64,000 bases of DNA from Blastocladiella emersonii ATCC 22665 (GCA_025594325.1 JANHCV010000005.1:1267501-1331500), one strand, 5' to 3'; shown: positions 40,242 through 52,410, counted from the first letter of the stretch. Translations and numbers: made by a program. The notes: a model not told the origin generated them from the letters alone.

Positions 40242-40452
40242 TGGTGTCGCCGATGTGTGGTGGTTTGTGTGCGCGCGCGAAAATACACACGCGAAGATCA
40301 TGTTTCGAGCTCCAGCTCCGAGGTGAAAAAGTGCGTCGCAGTCAGGTGACCCCCTAGCAACGGCCCGCAAGTCAAAACCGCCCGCTCCCCCGCCTCCCCA
40401 TCCTCGCTCCCCCTCTTGGTCACCGCTGTGCTCGACTAAAAGTATTATCACC

Positions 40453-40824
40453 ATGTCCGCTTACGTCGCCAAGACCAACAAGCCCGGCTACGAGGAGACC
40501 GCCGCCGACGTCAAGGTGCACCGCATCCGCATCACCCTCTCGTCGCGCAACGTCAAGAACCTCGAGAAGGTGTGCGCCGACCTCGTCAAGCGCGCCAAGG
40601 ACAAGGAGCTCAAGGTCAAGGGCCCCGTCCGCCTCCCCACCAAGATGCTCGCCATCACCACCCGCAAGGCGCCCAACGGTGAGGGTTCCAAGACGTGGGA
40701 CCGTTTCGAGATGCGCATCCACAAGCGCCTCATCGACCTGATCTCGCCCTCGGAGATCGTCAAGCAGATCACTTCCATCTCGATCGAGCCCGGAGTTGAG
40801 GTCGAGGTCACCATCGCCAACTAA
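40453..40824 (+). CDS. RPS20: 40S ribosomal protein uS10 (Rps20)
   Basis: Single exon, 123 aa, typical length. '[19 protein letters not shown]', '[10 protein letters not shown]' and 'RIHKRLIDL' are uS10 hallmarks. It is a component of the 40S subunit head, cytosolic. It lies 211 bp downstream of Rpt3 on the same strand. A TCAGGTGACC sequence at about 40343 may be a regulatory site shared with the pseudouridine synthase gene, where the same string occurs at about 56917. Lys and Arg codons are strongly C- or G-ending, as expected for a highly expressed gene in this genome. Confidence 0.96.
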   Translation: MSAYVAKTNKPGYEETAADVKVHRIRITLSSRNVKNLEKVCADLVKRAKDKELKVKGPVRLPTKMLAITTRKAPNGEGSKTWDRFEMRIHKRLIDLISPSEIVKQITSISIEPGVEVEVTIAN

Positions 40825-41308
40825 GGTTTTCGTCGTCGTTCTTCCCTCCTCGTCACCGGCAGCTGCTGGCAACGCAGTTCGTCCCGGACCGGCTCCCGTG
40901 TGGACCCCCCGTGGACAGTTCGCGCGGTCCTATGTGGGCCAGAATATAACTCGTCGCCGGCTTGGCACGCTTGTTTCGTCATCAATCTGTTTTCTGGAGT
41001 GTGAGTGAGGTGAAAGTGAAGTTGCGTCGCGGTAACGTGGCGTCACTGGACGCGGATCCACGAGGCTGAACGAGTCGCGTTTTTTTGAAAGTCGCGTCAC
41101 CGCGCCGCAGTTGCTCCCCGTCAGCGAACCCATGCATCTTGATCGTTAATCGGCCACCACCACCATCACTGGCCGCAACGTACCCGCCCGTCATGCTCGC
41201 TCTCAGGTTCTCCGAGTGGGACGAGGATGAGCGGAGCCGAGCGTACGGTCTTCCCTCACAAAACCGTCAAGTTCGCGCTCACACCACCCCACCTCTAGCC
41301 GAGCCCTC
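40825..41308. other. Intergenic between uS10 and Tho2
   Basis: 484 bp holding the uS10 3' end and the Tho2 promoter. It has a few MluI-like GCGTCGCG boxes near 41025 but no exact bipartite element and no gene. Confidence 0.45.
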
Positions 41309-44300
41309 ATGGCTGCGACGACCGGCACGCCCGCCATGTGGACCGAGCGCGCCGAGGGCGCCATCGCCACCATGATCGCGTCATACGTGACGGCGCGCCC
41401 GCACCCGATCCCGCACACGGCGCTCGTCGACATCCTGTTCGACACGTACGAGTCGCTGCGCGGCGACGTGCAACCCGACGTGCTCGCACGCACGCTCGCC
41501 AACGAGCGCAAGTCGGCGACCGCGGCTGATGCCGACGCCATGGATGTGGACGGCGGACTCGCCGCGGCGCTCGGCCAGGTCGCGAACGCGCGCGAGCAGC
41601 TCGAGAACGTCAACGCGTGCATCGAGATGATCGTCCACGCGATCGCCGTCTACGATAACCCCGTCACGCTCGCTGACGAGGAGACCAAGGCGCGCGTCAG
41701 CCGGCTCGTGCAGGCGCTCAAGGTGCGCTTTTCTTCTCACTGACATCGCGGATTAGGCAACTCACGGCGCCTCGCACCGAGTGTAGGAGTCGACGTGGTA
41801 CCCGACCAGCATGCTCGCCGAGCACCTCTCGCTCGAGCTCCTCGACGCGGCCTCGGTGGTCCTGCTGGTGGGCGCGCAGCGGCACCTGTCGCTGCAGCGC
41901 ACCAAGACCATCTACACGCTGCCGCTCTACTCGCTCGCGCTCGAGGAGCCCGAGGGCTTCATGAACCTCATGGTCGTCATCGCCGACACGGTGCAGGCCG
42001 CGCTCCCCGCGACTGCGACGCCCGACTCGCCGCTCGTCGTCGAGGCCGCCGACGGGCTGTGGGACAAGCTCGACGCCATCATGGTCACGCACCTGCTGTC
42101 GCGCGAGCGCGTCGTCGAGACCCTGCTCCGCGCGTTCGCTGTGCACCTCACGACGCACTGGCCGCTCTTCATCGCCGTCTTCCACCGCTTCTCCCTGAAG
42201 CACCTGTCGTCCGTCGCCGGCGCCACGTACCTGTTCGTCGCCGACCCGGCGCCCGGCATCCCCGAACCCGCCGCGACCGTCGAGGACCTCGACCAGTTCC
42301 GCACCGACTCGCTCACCACGCAGGGCGACACGTACCTCAGCCGGCTCGACCAGACGCTCGCGTCGTACCGCGACGATATCCCCTTCTTCATCAACGCCGC
42401 CTCCGCGTCCGCGGTCCCGTCCACGCGCACGCGGAACGCGCCCGAGGTCGCGCGCGACCGCAACCTCGCCGAAACCTTCATCGACCGCGCCACGCGGAAC
42501 TCGACGCCGCTGCTCCGCAACCTCGCCATCGCGCTCGCCCTGCTCGTCAAGCACGACGCGATTGTCCTCGAGGACGTGCTCGCGCATTTCGTCGACGAGA
42601 ACCCCGACGGCGTCTCGTTCGCGTCCGTCGTCGCGCCGCCCGTCCTCGAGACCCGGCCCGTCCAGGACGCGCCGACCGACGAGCTGCTCAAGCCCGCGAT
42701 GCAGAAGGCGAAACCCAGCGCACCTCCTGTCGTCGTGGACGGCGAGGTCGAGGCCGCGGCAAAAGCCCGCGCCGACCGCGTCGCCGCAGCCACGCCCGCC
42801 GTCAAGCGCAACGTGTCGCTCCTCGCCATGCTGTTCACGGCGCAGCTCGCCGTCGGCGACTACGCCAACGCGCTCCGCGGCATGGCGCGGTACCCGGAAG
42901 TGGACTGGATCCACGGGTTCCCGCCCATCGCCAAGCAGCTGCTCCGGCTCGTCGGCTTCGTGCTTGGCGACACGCCGCTGGCGCCCGAGCAGCAGCTGGG
43001 CGAGTGTGATGACGAGGAGGCGACCGAGCGCCAGCTGCGCCACCTCGTGCCCGTCATCTACACCAAGGCGTACCCCGGCCGCCAGCGCTTCTTCTACGGC
43101 GCGTGGGCGCGCGACCTGCCGCGCGGCGACGTCAAGTTCGCCCTCGAGCTGCTCGAGCGCGCGCCGCAGCTCCTGTACCTGCGCCCGGCGGCCGCGCTGC
43201 GTCTCGCCGACGCGTGCGACGGGGCCACCGGCGGGTTGCGACTCCCCGCGGGCGTCCCCGTCGTCGCGGTCCTGAAAAAGTACCTCCTGCCCGCGCTCAT
43301 GCTGTCGCAGCCGCCGCCGCCCGCGCTCGGGGCGCGGGTCTGGGCGCTCGTCAAGGCGTGGCCCGCGACGCAGCGGTACCTCCTGTACCGGTCCATCACC
43401 ACCGAGCTGTACACGACGGGCCCGCTGCTCCCGCTCGTCCACGCGCACGTCGAGGCCACGACGCGGTTCTGGATGAAGCGCATCTCGAAAGACGTGGTGC
43501 GCACCTACTCGCGCAAGCTGTGCAAGCTCGCGCACGCCAACCCGGTGCCCGTGCTCGCGCGCATCGTCGCCACCGTCATGGCGTACGATAACCTGTCGGG
43601 CCCGCTCCTCGAGTGTCTCCGGTACCTCGACCCGCTCGCCATGGACGTGCTCATGTACACGTTCCTCGGGATGCTCGCCAACCCGGCCGCGGGCAATGTC
43701 GCGGTCGCCGACGGGTCGCGCGGCGCCGTCATGCTGTGCCGCATGCCCATCGGGTTCGCCCTCAAGGACGACGGGCAGAACCTCGACGGCTGGCTCGGCA
43801 ACACGGCGCGGTTCCTCGCCGCGTGGCTCGCGCAGTACCCGGGCACCGATTTCGCGCCCCTCCTCGCGTTCCTCGACCACCAGGCCGCGACCCCCACCGG
43901 CGGCGCCCTCGGCACCGCGTCCGCGTTCGGGCTCGCCGACGCGCAGCTCCTGTCGGACCTCGTCGACCACATGGCCGGGATCCAGCCGGTCCAGGACCTG
44001 TCGGGCGCGCAGGTCCGCGCGCTCGAGTCGCACGACTGCGTCGCGAAACGCGTCATGACCGCGGGCATCGTCGCGTCCAGCGTCTTCGAGCACCACGCGC
44101 AGAAGGGCACCGACCCGTTCGAGGTCCGCCGCAAGTCGACCGCCGCCCTCGTCCGCTACCTCGCGGCCGACCGCGGCGCCTTGGCGGCTCGGTTCCTCGC
44201 CCACCTCCGTATCCTGCACGCGACGCTCGCCGAGCGGACCCGCGACTGGGCCGATTTTAGCGTCCCCGAAAAGGTCCACACCAACGACCTCCTCGTCGAG

Positions 44301-46907
44301 CTCCAGTGGAAGGACCGCGTCAAGTCGATCCTCGCCCAGTTCGCCACGTTCCTGCGCCTGTACGTCGTGCCCGAGGTCGCGCAGCGCGACGGCGAGGAGG
44401 CCGCGCGCGAGATTGGGACCGCGGCACGGTTCGCGCTCGCCCCGCCGCAGCGCAAGGGCGTGTTCTGGGATCTCCGCCACTACCACGTCGTGTTTGACGC
44501 GTCCGCGTACCTCCCCGAGGAGCAGGCCGCGCGTGACGTGCACCTCGCGGACTACACAGCCGCGGCCGCCAAGATCACGGCGGTTATCGACGAGGCCAAG
44601 GGCGAGATGGCGGCGGTTGCTGCGGCGGCTGCGGCTCAGGTCGAGGCCGAGGCTGCTGCGCGGGCGCAAGCCGACGCTGCTGCCAAGCTCGAGACGCCCG
44701 CCGCGGATCCGGTGGTCGCCACCGAGGCCGAGTCGGCGGCGGCGGATTCGAAGGTTGCCGTAGAGTCCGAGTCGGCCTCGGTCGCTGACGCGGACGCCAT
44801 GGAGGTCGATTCCATCGGCACCCCGACGACCGACGTGGACGCCGACGCTCTGGACGTGGCTGACCAGCCCAAGGAGGCGGCCGAAAAGCTCGCTGTCGCC
44901 GCCGACCCCGTCGAGACCAAACAAGCCGAAACCGAGACCACCCTGCCCGCTCCCGCCGCCGCCGAGCCCGCCGCGCCCGCGATCCCCGTCCTCGCAACGC
45001 GCCCGCGCTCAACGGTCCTCCCTTCGGCCGCGGACCTGCTGCAGCGCGCGGCCGAGTCGCCCGCCGACGCCGAGTACGCGTGCTACTGGGCGGCCAAGGT
45101 TGGTTCCGCGATTCTGTACGACGTTGCGACGCGCGTGTGGGCGCTGCGCGGCATGACCGAGGCCGAGGCCGCCAACGCGAGCGTCCTGATCGCGCGCGCG
45201 CTCGAGCTCCTGTACGCCGAGTCGGACGCGGCCGAGTCCGCGACCGAGGAGAAGCAGCAGGTCGCGCAGCTCGCGCTCGCGGCGCACAACGCCGTCGCCA
45301 CGTTCGTTACCGCGGTGCTCGGCAGCACGTACGAGGCCGATGACGACGAGGACGATATGGACGATTTCTTTGCACCCAAGTTGGACGACTCGGAGACCAA
45401 GAAGAAGGACGAGGCGCCCAAGCCGCCGCGCCCGTCGTGGTCCACGGGCCGCCCCGCCGACGTGTACCTGGTCCGCAACTCGCTGACGATGCTCAAGTCG
45501 CTGACCGCGGCGCGCGTGTTCCCCGCGCTGCACGCCGACGGCGACGCGGTCCTCGCGCACCTCGCGCGCCACCGCGACAACGAGGGGCTCCGCGTCATGG
45601 TCCTGGTCCTCGTCGGCGCCATCAACACGGTCAAGGCCCAGGGGTACCCGCTCGCCGCTAAGCTCGTCAAGGGGTACCGCCCGCCGACCCCGCCGCCCGC
45701 GCCCGCGCCGGCGCCCACTGAGAAGCGCGCGCCCGCGTCGGCGGCTCTGCCCGCCTCCGCTCGGCGTGATGCAGGGCGTGGCCGCGTGACGAGCGCCACG
45801 TCCGCCGCGCCGGCGACGTCGTCGCTCCGCCTCCCCGAGCGTCCGGGCGGCATGCGCGGTGGGTCCTCGGCCTCGTCGGGCACCGCATCGCTCCCCGCTG
45901 CCCCGCTACACTCTGGTACGCCGAGTCGCACTAGCAACAGCACCTCGTCGCCCGCGCTCAAGCCGACAGCGAGCACCAACCCGGGTCCCTCGTCGCTCTC
46001 GCTCACGACCGCCGCAACCGCCGCGGCCAAGGGCGACGACCTCCCCGCACTCTCCGCCGCCGACAAGGCGGCCGCGCTCGAGGAGGGCGAGACGCTCCCG
46101 CCGTCGCCCGAGTCGGGCGCCCCGACCGCGACCAAGGCCCCGTCGCTCGTCGCCGGCGTCGCCTCGGCCATGACGGCGGCCGCCGCGGCTGCCGCTGCGG
46201 ATACCGCGTCGGGGACGGGGTCGACCTCGGGCCGCCGCGGCCGCCGGGACCGCGAGCGCGGTGAACGGTCCGACCGCGACCGTGAACGCGAACGCGACCG
46301 GTCGGAACGCTCCGATCGGGACCGGGACCGCGAACGCGAGCGTGACCGGGAACGCGAGCGCGATCGTGAACGGGAGCGGGAACGGGAACGTGAACGAGAG
46401 CGCGACCGGGACCGCGAACGTGAGCGGGAACGCGAGCGGGAACGTGAACGCGATCGTGAACGCGAACGGGAGCGGGATCGCAGCAGCCGCAGCTCGCGCC
46501 GCCGCGGCGGGAGCAGCCGCGAGGACCAGGACACGTCCGCCGGCACCCCGACCTCCTCGTCCGCTGCCGCGCCATCGGGCGGCGACGAGTCCCTCTCGTC
46601 CAAGCTCTCGTCGCGCCTCAGCGCGCGGCTCGGCGGCGGCGAGTCGCCCGTGTCTGCGCCGACTTCTTCGGGTCGCCGTGGCCGCGGTCGCGACGACGAC
46701 GCCGCGCAGCAGCAGCCCGCGCTCAAGCGCGTCAAGCGCGACTCGAGTCCTCTGCGCACCGGCGGCGACCGTAGCCCGCGTGGGAGCGAGTCGGGCGGTG
46801 GCGGTGGCGGGTTCAGCGCGCGGATGACGGCGTCCGAGCCTGATGCGGCGCCGGCGGCCTCGGGGTCGTCATCGGCCGGGTCCGGGCGCCGTCGGCGGCG
46901 GCATTGA
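41309..46907 (+). CDS. THO2: THO complex subunit 2 (Tho2/THOC2)
   Basis: Exons 41309..41722 and 41787..46907 (64-nt intron, GTGCGC donor) give 1,844 aa, in the size range of THOC2. Recognisable segments are 'ESTWYPTSMLAEHLS', 'YLLYRSITTELY', 'RTYSRKLCKLAHANP', 'MAYDNLSGPLLECLRYLDPL' and 'LVDHMAGI', which match the THOC2_N and Tho2 core helices. A long Ala/Glu/Asp-rich insertion lies near residues 1065-1190. The C-terminus is disordered and holds a striking Arg/Glu/Asp dipeptide tract (about 1626-1710), likened to the RNA-binding tail of Tho2. The THO/TREX complex couples transcription with mRNA packaging and export in the nucleus. Confidence 0.88.
46248..46485 (+). repeat. Arg-Glu/Arg-Asp dipeptide repeat tract in Tho2
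   Basis: About 80 residues made almost only of RE, RD and ER repeats, encoded by CGxGAR-type hexamers with varied synonymous codons (CGC, CGT, CGG; GAG, GAA, GAC). The codon mixture suggests selection at the protein level and not fresh slippage. Confidence 0.8.
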
Positions 46908-47005
46908 TGGGTTTGTGCGTGATCGATGGATGTAACGATCTTTTGCTTTGTATCTTGCTCGATTGTGCGAAAGCGGGGTGTGTGAGGGGACGAATGATCG
47001 CGCCG

Positions 47006-47029
47006 CGAGACGCGTCGATCAATCATGTG
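47006..47029 (+). promoter_or_regulatory. Bipartite element upstream of copy 7
   Basis: Reverse orientation on +: CGAGACGCGT, seven bases, TCATGTG, about 81 bp before the copy 7 ATG at 47110. Orientation relative to the gene is the same as for the - strand copies. Spacer CGATCAA is the complement of that at 25140. Confidence 0.7.
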
Positions 47030-47109
47030 GCGCGAAAGCTTTGAAAACGACGTGTCGACAGGCCGCCGTTGCCTCCAGCGAACATGTATGAAACCAATGA
47101 ATCGCTAAC

Positions 47110-48314
47110 ATGACTCCCAGCAACGCGCCCAAATCGCACCATTCAGCGCGACCTCCGAGGAGCGACTTGACTGTCGGCAAGTTGGCGCTGCGGGCCTTTG
47201 AGTCGACCCGCGCCATGCCGTCGACTGACGTCGAGCAGCGACATCTCTTGTCGGGCGCCTTGTGCCGACTTCTCGAGGAGCGCCTGAGTCTTGTCCATGT
47301 CACCATCGCTCAAAGAAGCCTGCCGCGTGGTGATCCGGGGCCGGCCACGCCGCCCTCCAATGATCCTTCTTTAGCGATCTCGAGTCTCGAACGTCTTTGC
47401 TTGAGCCTCGAGGAGACGCTTCAGCGGCCGGACGCAGACGCCGCTTCGCGATCATTCTTGGTGGCAAGACGCCGGGTGTCCGCCAGCGCCAGAGCGAGCT
47501 GGACCACTTCTCGCGCTCATTGAACAAGCATAGTTCGCCACTTCCGCAATCATTCCCGACCGTCGCAAATTCATGCAACTCGACTGCCCCAACCGCGACC
47601 GATAACCCGTCATCTTCCACTGATGTACCTTTTGACGATGACGAGCTGAATGGACACTTTTCGCGCCGCTTCCTCGACTGCCAATCGCGTTTCGGGCCAG
47701 AGCTTGATCATTCGAATCTCTGGCGCACTCCGCGTGATCGTTCTCGTGACAGGTCACCCGCTCGGAAGCAGCGTGCCGACTCTCGGTCAAGATCGCCGCT
47801 GCCTCACGCATCGGGACCCGTTTCGCGGCGGTTCACAGCCCCTCGCACCTCGTCGTCCCGCGGCGGGCGGTCCCCAGCTCGCTCCAACAACGTGGATCGC
47901 GCGCACACTCATTCCTGCGCGTATTGCTTGTATTTCCCAGCGCTCCAGCCCCACGCTCACCTACACAGCCAGGCAAAATGCAAACGGGCTGCCTGCTCGT
48001 CACAAATCTCCGGATCGATTGCCTTTGCGCTCGCCGCAGCAAGGGTGACGCCGTCCAAGGTTGCTATGCAGGGCAACGACTATGCCGAGCTCATCTCGCT
48101 GTCGCTGGAACTCGCGGAAATCATCGAACAGCAGGCAAACGGCGGACCCGGCCACAAGCGCTCGCTGTCGCCCCATGAAGAGGAGTCGATTCGCCGTGCT
48201 CCGTGGTATCTCCGCGCAATTGCCGAGTTCCCGCGTGAAATGTGCGACACGCATCTTGTCCCGATCTGGAGCAGGGTCGCAGCTCTGGTCGAGAAGCGAC
48301 GCAGGAAGTCTTGA
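47110..48314 (+). pseudogene. SR-rich CX2CX12HX4C family, copy 7 (internally deleted)
   Basis: The first frame (47110 to about 47520) starts MTPSN and contains 'ALCRLLEERLSLVHVTI', close to copy 5. The second frame (47397-48314) carries a short Arg/Ser-rich tract, 'HSCAYC...HSQAKC' (C-X2-C-X12-H-X4-C) and the C-terminal 'RRAPWYLRAIAEFPRE' and 'HLVPIW'. The whole 'RTRGPYFR' globular region of the other copies is missing between them and the frames differ, so this is an internal deletion with a frameshift, unless an unseen intron joins them. The promoter element and the C-terminal half are well preserved, so the 3' frame could still be expressed. It is the only family copy on + and lies 22 kb from the array. 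Confidence 0.65.
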
Positions 48315-48433
48315 ACGGAAAATGACGGTCAGCGCGTATGTTTTGACTGAATAGACTCTGTTGCTCACTCAAAAATGAGAGCAAGGCGCTCCTGACTCAA
48401 AATGCGGCGCACCGCTCGCTGTGAGACGCGTTG

Positions 48434-48457
48434 TGTGACGCGTCGCGAAATCATGTG
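48434..48457 (+). promoter_or_regulatory. Bipartite element (reverse), no known gene
   Basis: ACGCGT, seven bases (CGCGAAA), TCATGTG on +, with a second GAGACGCGT box just upstream. It points toward the gene-poor interval. Confidence 0.5.
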
Positions 48458-49287
48458 ACATAGGCGTGACCTCGCTGATCGCGTCGCTATTGGAGCACGT
48501 TTTCGACCAGCGAGGTTCAAGTGCCATGAGCTAAGTGATCTTTGTCGCTAAGTTGCACAAACATACCTTAACAATCAGTAAATGACGCTCGGACCATGCG
48601 AAAGCCCGTCAGCTCGCTCGTATCGATTCCAGAAATAAAAAAAATCCCAAATTCACAAATCAAGCGACAAAACAGCACGTACAATCGTGCATCCCGTCCA
48701 GTCTGCCCGTCGCCAGAAGCTCATCGCGAGGTCAGAACCTGCAACTCCCACGTACGAAACATCGACATGAAAATTCGTGAGACCTGGCCATATTCCAGCA
48801 TCGGATGTCTGTGCCGGGAGCTGCGGCCAGCGAGGCATGAGTAGCCCGCCGTGCTGCGCCAAACTACAAATATGCGTGAATTCGGCCGACGTCAGGTTTG
48901 CGGCCGCTGCGAGATGTTGACTGAATCCCGTACAGCGCGAGGATGTTCCGAGGAGCCGCTTCCGTCACATCTATGTTCGTGTTTAAGGTATTGCTACGGA
49001 GTCGTTGGATGGTCGAGTGTGCGCAAAATTGACAAGGAACGGGGACTCTCCTTGGCGAATCGAGGGCTTTTTGAGCTGGGCAGAGTGCAGACGGCTGTAG
49101 CTGAACGGGTATTTCGAGCCGAAACGAGTGCTCAAACCACCATGCACTCACCGCATGCAATCCCGCTTAGTGAGGCTGGCCAAGCCGGAGAATTCATGCA
49201 CATGCAGTGAAATAGCCAGCATTATAGTTATTGAACAGCCGCCCAGTTGATGGGAAGATTGATTGCGTTGCGTTGCGAGACGCGTCT

Positions 49288-49311
49288 AGCGACGCGTCGC
49301 GAAATCATGTG
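49288..49311 (+). promoter_or_regulatory. Bipartite element (reverse), no known gene
   Basis: ACGCGT, seven bases (CGCGAAA), TCATGTG on +, again preceded by GAGACGCGTCT. The following CTGATCGCGTC also matches the 48434 context, so the two are duplicates. Confidence 0.5.
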
Positions 49312-49716
49312 ATTAGTGCGCCACCTCCCTGATCGCGTCCCTTTTCGACCGTGCGAGCGAGAAAGCAAAGCGAAACGTTGCATCCTTCCGAAAACTCGTA
49401 GAGCGTTTGAGCTTTTGTCCTCACGCCGCCCGCATCCACCTGTCACCCGCATCCCCTCTCCCTTTCGTTCGCTGATCAGTTAGTTGCTGGCATTAGCCAC
49501 CAGTATAGCCTGTTGTTCTCTCGCAAACCTCTCCACCGTCTCTAATACCTTAGCCTTTTTCTCCACCAAGATCGCGTTTATCGCACCGGTCTTCTTCACC
49601 AAGAGTTACGTTTGAAGCTGCACAACAGATCACATCAACCAAGATTTGCGAGCTGTCCGTGCACCCAAGAACTCGCCGGACCATCCAAGACTGCGCTGCG
49701 ACGCACAAGGTACCAA

Positions 49717-49773
49717 GGGCCGCACTCGCGCGGGCGGCGCGGACTTTTCACGGCGCGCGCGCGAGTGCGGCCC
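49717..49773. repeat. Perfect 16-bp inverted repeat (hairpin)
   Basis: GGGCCGCACTCGCGCG at 49717-49732 and its exact reverse complement at 49758-49773, separated by 25 nt. All but two stem pairs are G-C, so the hairpin would be very stable in RNA or cruciform DNA. Confidence 0.85.
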
Positions 49774-50960
49774 AGCAGCGCGGTCAGGATCGCCGGGTGA
49801 ATCGAGTGGATCAACGGCAGCTTGGGAAAGTCAAGTGTGACATGCGTGAGTTCAAGTTTGATTCAAGGAACTCCTGGAGCGTGAAAGCCGTTAACAACGG
49901 TGTTTTAAGAGTATCGGCTGCTGAGAGAAGCAAGTCACGTTAACGTGGGCGAAAAATCATTCGCGGCAGCCGGGATAGACGATTGACATCCCCAAAAGCG
50001 TGAACCCGAATGTAAGAGATAAACAATGGGCATACGCGTGCGAGAAAATGCGATCAGCGCCGGATGAACCGGATAAGGCAGCCTTGTTGAGCGAGAACGC
50101 TTACGAGAGCCCGTTGTCGCACAAAGCACGAAACCGGTCATCGCGTGCAAGACAGCGCAGCATTGAGGTTTAAGGCTTACATCGAAGAGCTACGCAGAAG
50201 AGACAAGGTATGTGAGTACGCAGAATCGAGGAACGCTCGACCTGCCGCGACTGGGCGGTGAGTGGGGCCAGTGCCGATCACGTACCGGCGTGCATAAAGC
50301 GAGTAACATTTGGGATCGGTGCCCGTTGCCAAGTGTGTCCGAGCGAGCATGATCTACTGTGTTGCAGCTCCATCGTCCACATGCGGAGCATGCAGTCCTT
50401 GCACGTGATGTTGAACCACGGACGCCAGCAACCGCGGGGCACGGGCTCACAAGTTTCAGTTTTACAGCGCAGCAAGAGATTTCGACAGCACAGTCAGCTT
50501 CGGCCGGCGTGGAGCCGGGCAGCGGAAGACCCGAGCGGCGCCGTGACGGGCAAGTCGCCAAACGCGGCCGCCTAAGCCTCAGTACGCAGCCACGCCCATC
50601 TTAAGCACATTGCATCAGCTTCATGTGCGAATACATGCGAAAGGGTTGCAGACCGGAAGAGAGAGCGCGGCGACGCGTTGCGGACCGCGAGCCGGCCTGA
50701 GACGCGCTCACGTGATGCTCGTCGCACGCTTCCACCTAGCGGTTCGGTCGCGTCCCCTTCCTGCAGCGCACACGCAACCATAGACTCGGATTTGTAGCGC
50801 TGTGTCATCTCCGTCATGTTAGAGATGCGTTGCAGGGAGTTACTTGAAGCTGTGACCGTGTCGGTTGGCACCGCCTTGGCGAGCCTGAGGCGCTCAAGAA
50901 CTGGCCTGAATTTCGTAGCCTGTCCTCGCTCCCCGCACTGAATGTATCATAACCACCACC

Positions 50961-51850
50961 ATGACAACCACGAATGAAGACTCTACGGTCGCGCTCGCCA
51001 TGTTCGGCGACCTGCAGTCGATCATGGACGCCGAGGCCGACCGCAAAGACGTGCGTCACAGCCGCCACCGTCACTGCAGTGTCCAGGCCTCATTCTCACG
51101 CCGACCTGCGTCCACGCGTCTAGCTGATCCGCACAGCCGTCCGCGAACTCGAGCGCGAGATCCGCGGGCTGACGACCGAGCTGAGCCGCGTGCACATGGA
51201 CGTGAGCCAGGGTACTTCTGCTTCGCTCGGTCTCCTCCCTCGCTCAGCGAACTCACGCCCTCTCCCGCGTAGCATCGACCATCGCGACCGCGTCGCTCGA
51301 CCGCGTCGCAGCGATCCGCGGCAAGCTTGCGGCCGTGGCGGCGCAGGTCCCCGCGTCGCAGTTTTTCCGGTACTACCAGGGCTTCAGCAACTCGCTCTCG
51401 TCGGCGTGCGGCGCCGTGGTGCTGCGCGAGTACCTGGCGACGGGGCAGCTCGCGTCGACGGCGCTTGTCAGTGAGGCGCTCGGCGGTACGTCGCTCCCGG
51501 GCCTCGTCACCACATCCATCACTCACCTTGACCGTCGCTTAGTCCCCGTCGAAGTGACCGCCGTCGCCGGCGACGCGTTCCACGTCCCGCTCGACGACTA
51601 CCTCCTCGCCGTCGCGGGCCTGCCGTCGGACCTGTCGCGGCTGGCGGTGAACGCGGCGGCGCAGCGCGATTTCGCTCGCCCCGCGTCGATCCTGGCGTTC
51701 GTGATGCGGGTGCAGGGCGGGTTCCAGCTGCTCAACCTCAAGAACGACGGGCTGCGGCGCAAGTACGACTCGATCAAGTACGACGTGAAGAAGATCGAGG
51801 AGGTGGTGTACGATATCAAGATGCGCGGGCTCGACGCAGCGGGGAACTGA
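50961..51850 (+). CDS. TSN: Translin, four exons
   Basis: Exons 50961..51050, 51124..51211, 51273..51485 and 51543..51850 give 232 aa, close to animal translin. Introns of 73, 61 and 57 nt join in frame. The C-terminal half is diagnostic: 'VPLDDYLLAVAGLPSDLSRL', 'GGFQLLNLKNDGLRRKYD' and 'IKYDVKKIEEVVYD'. The N-terminal helices include 'IRTAVRELEREIRGLTTEL', and 'FFRYYQGF' lies in exon 3. Translin forms octameric RNA- and ssDNA-binding particles and, with TRAX, the C3PO nuclease that acts in small-RNA and tRNA processing. No TRAX gene is in this window. It is convergent with the cyclin gene (67 bp between stops). Confidence 0.92.
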
Positions 51851-51917
51851 GACATGGCATGGGATGGGTTATCACAATGTATCGATTTTGATGAAACAAC
51901 TATGACGCCTACGGCGG

Positions 51918-52410
51918 CTACCACCGGCTCCCGCTGTGCGCCGTGTACTCGTCGTGGCCGCCGCCGCTGCCGCCGTGGCGCGCACGCTTGTTGGCGTACC
52001 CGCCGCTGCCGCCGTACCCCTGCTGCTGGTACCCGCCGCCGTTGCCGTGCGGTGGTGGCGACATCGGGTCGGTACTCTCGCGGCGCCGGCGGCCCCCGCC
52101 GCTTCCACCCTGGTACGCCTGCTGCTGCTGTTGTTGGGCTGGTGGGGCCTGGTCGTACCCGCCGTTGTACCCGCCCTGCTGCTGCTGCGACTGCTGTTGC
52201 TGTGGTGGCCCGTTGTTGTACTCGTAATCTTGCCCACCACCACTCCCACCGCCGGCGTTCCGGCCCGCGCGACGCGACCCACCACCGCCGCCGCCGCCGC
52301 GGTACCCGCCGCCGCCGCCGTTGTTGGGCCCGGCCCGCGCGTTTGGTGGTGGCGAGGTGACGCCGTGGCTGCTGTTGCGCTGGTGGTGGTAGCTGTCTCG
52401 GCCGTACCCC

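Larger units (their letters stand above)
48315..50960. other. Gene-poor 2.6-kb interval
   Basis: No open frame here resembles a protein, and base composition looks less GC-rich than the genes around it. It contains two reverse-oriented bipartite elements in similar 100-bp contexts (48421-48520 and 49268-49370) and a 16-bp perfect inverted repeat (49717-49773). No tRNA B-box or 5S-like sequence was noticed. The last 200 bp should hold the translin promoter. Confidence 0.5.

Noticed and set aside
41718-44924. 1,068-aa antisense frame under the Tho2 gene
   Set aside because: Long only because stops are rare in this composition; the + strand frame has clear Tho2 motifs.
45083-47026. 647-aa minus frame with a long Arg/Ser repeat opposite Tho2
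   Set aside because: It is the antisense translation of the RE/RD tract, which yields RS dipeptides by complementarity. Not a member of the SR gene family, and it lacks the Cys/His motif.
48596-50600. Short frames of 60-120 aa in the gene-poor interval
   Set aside because: None has domain-like content or a supporting splice pattern, and frames overlap on both strands.
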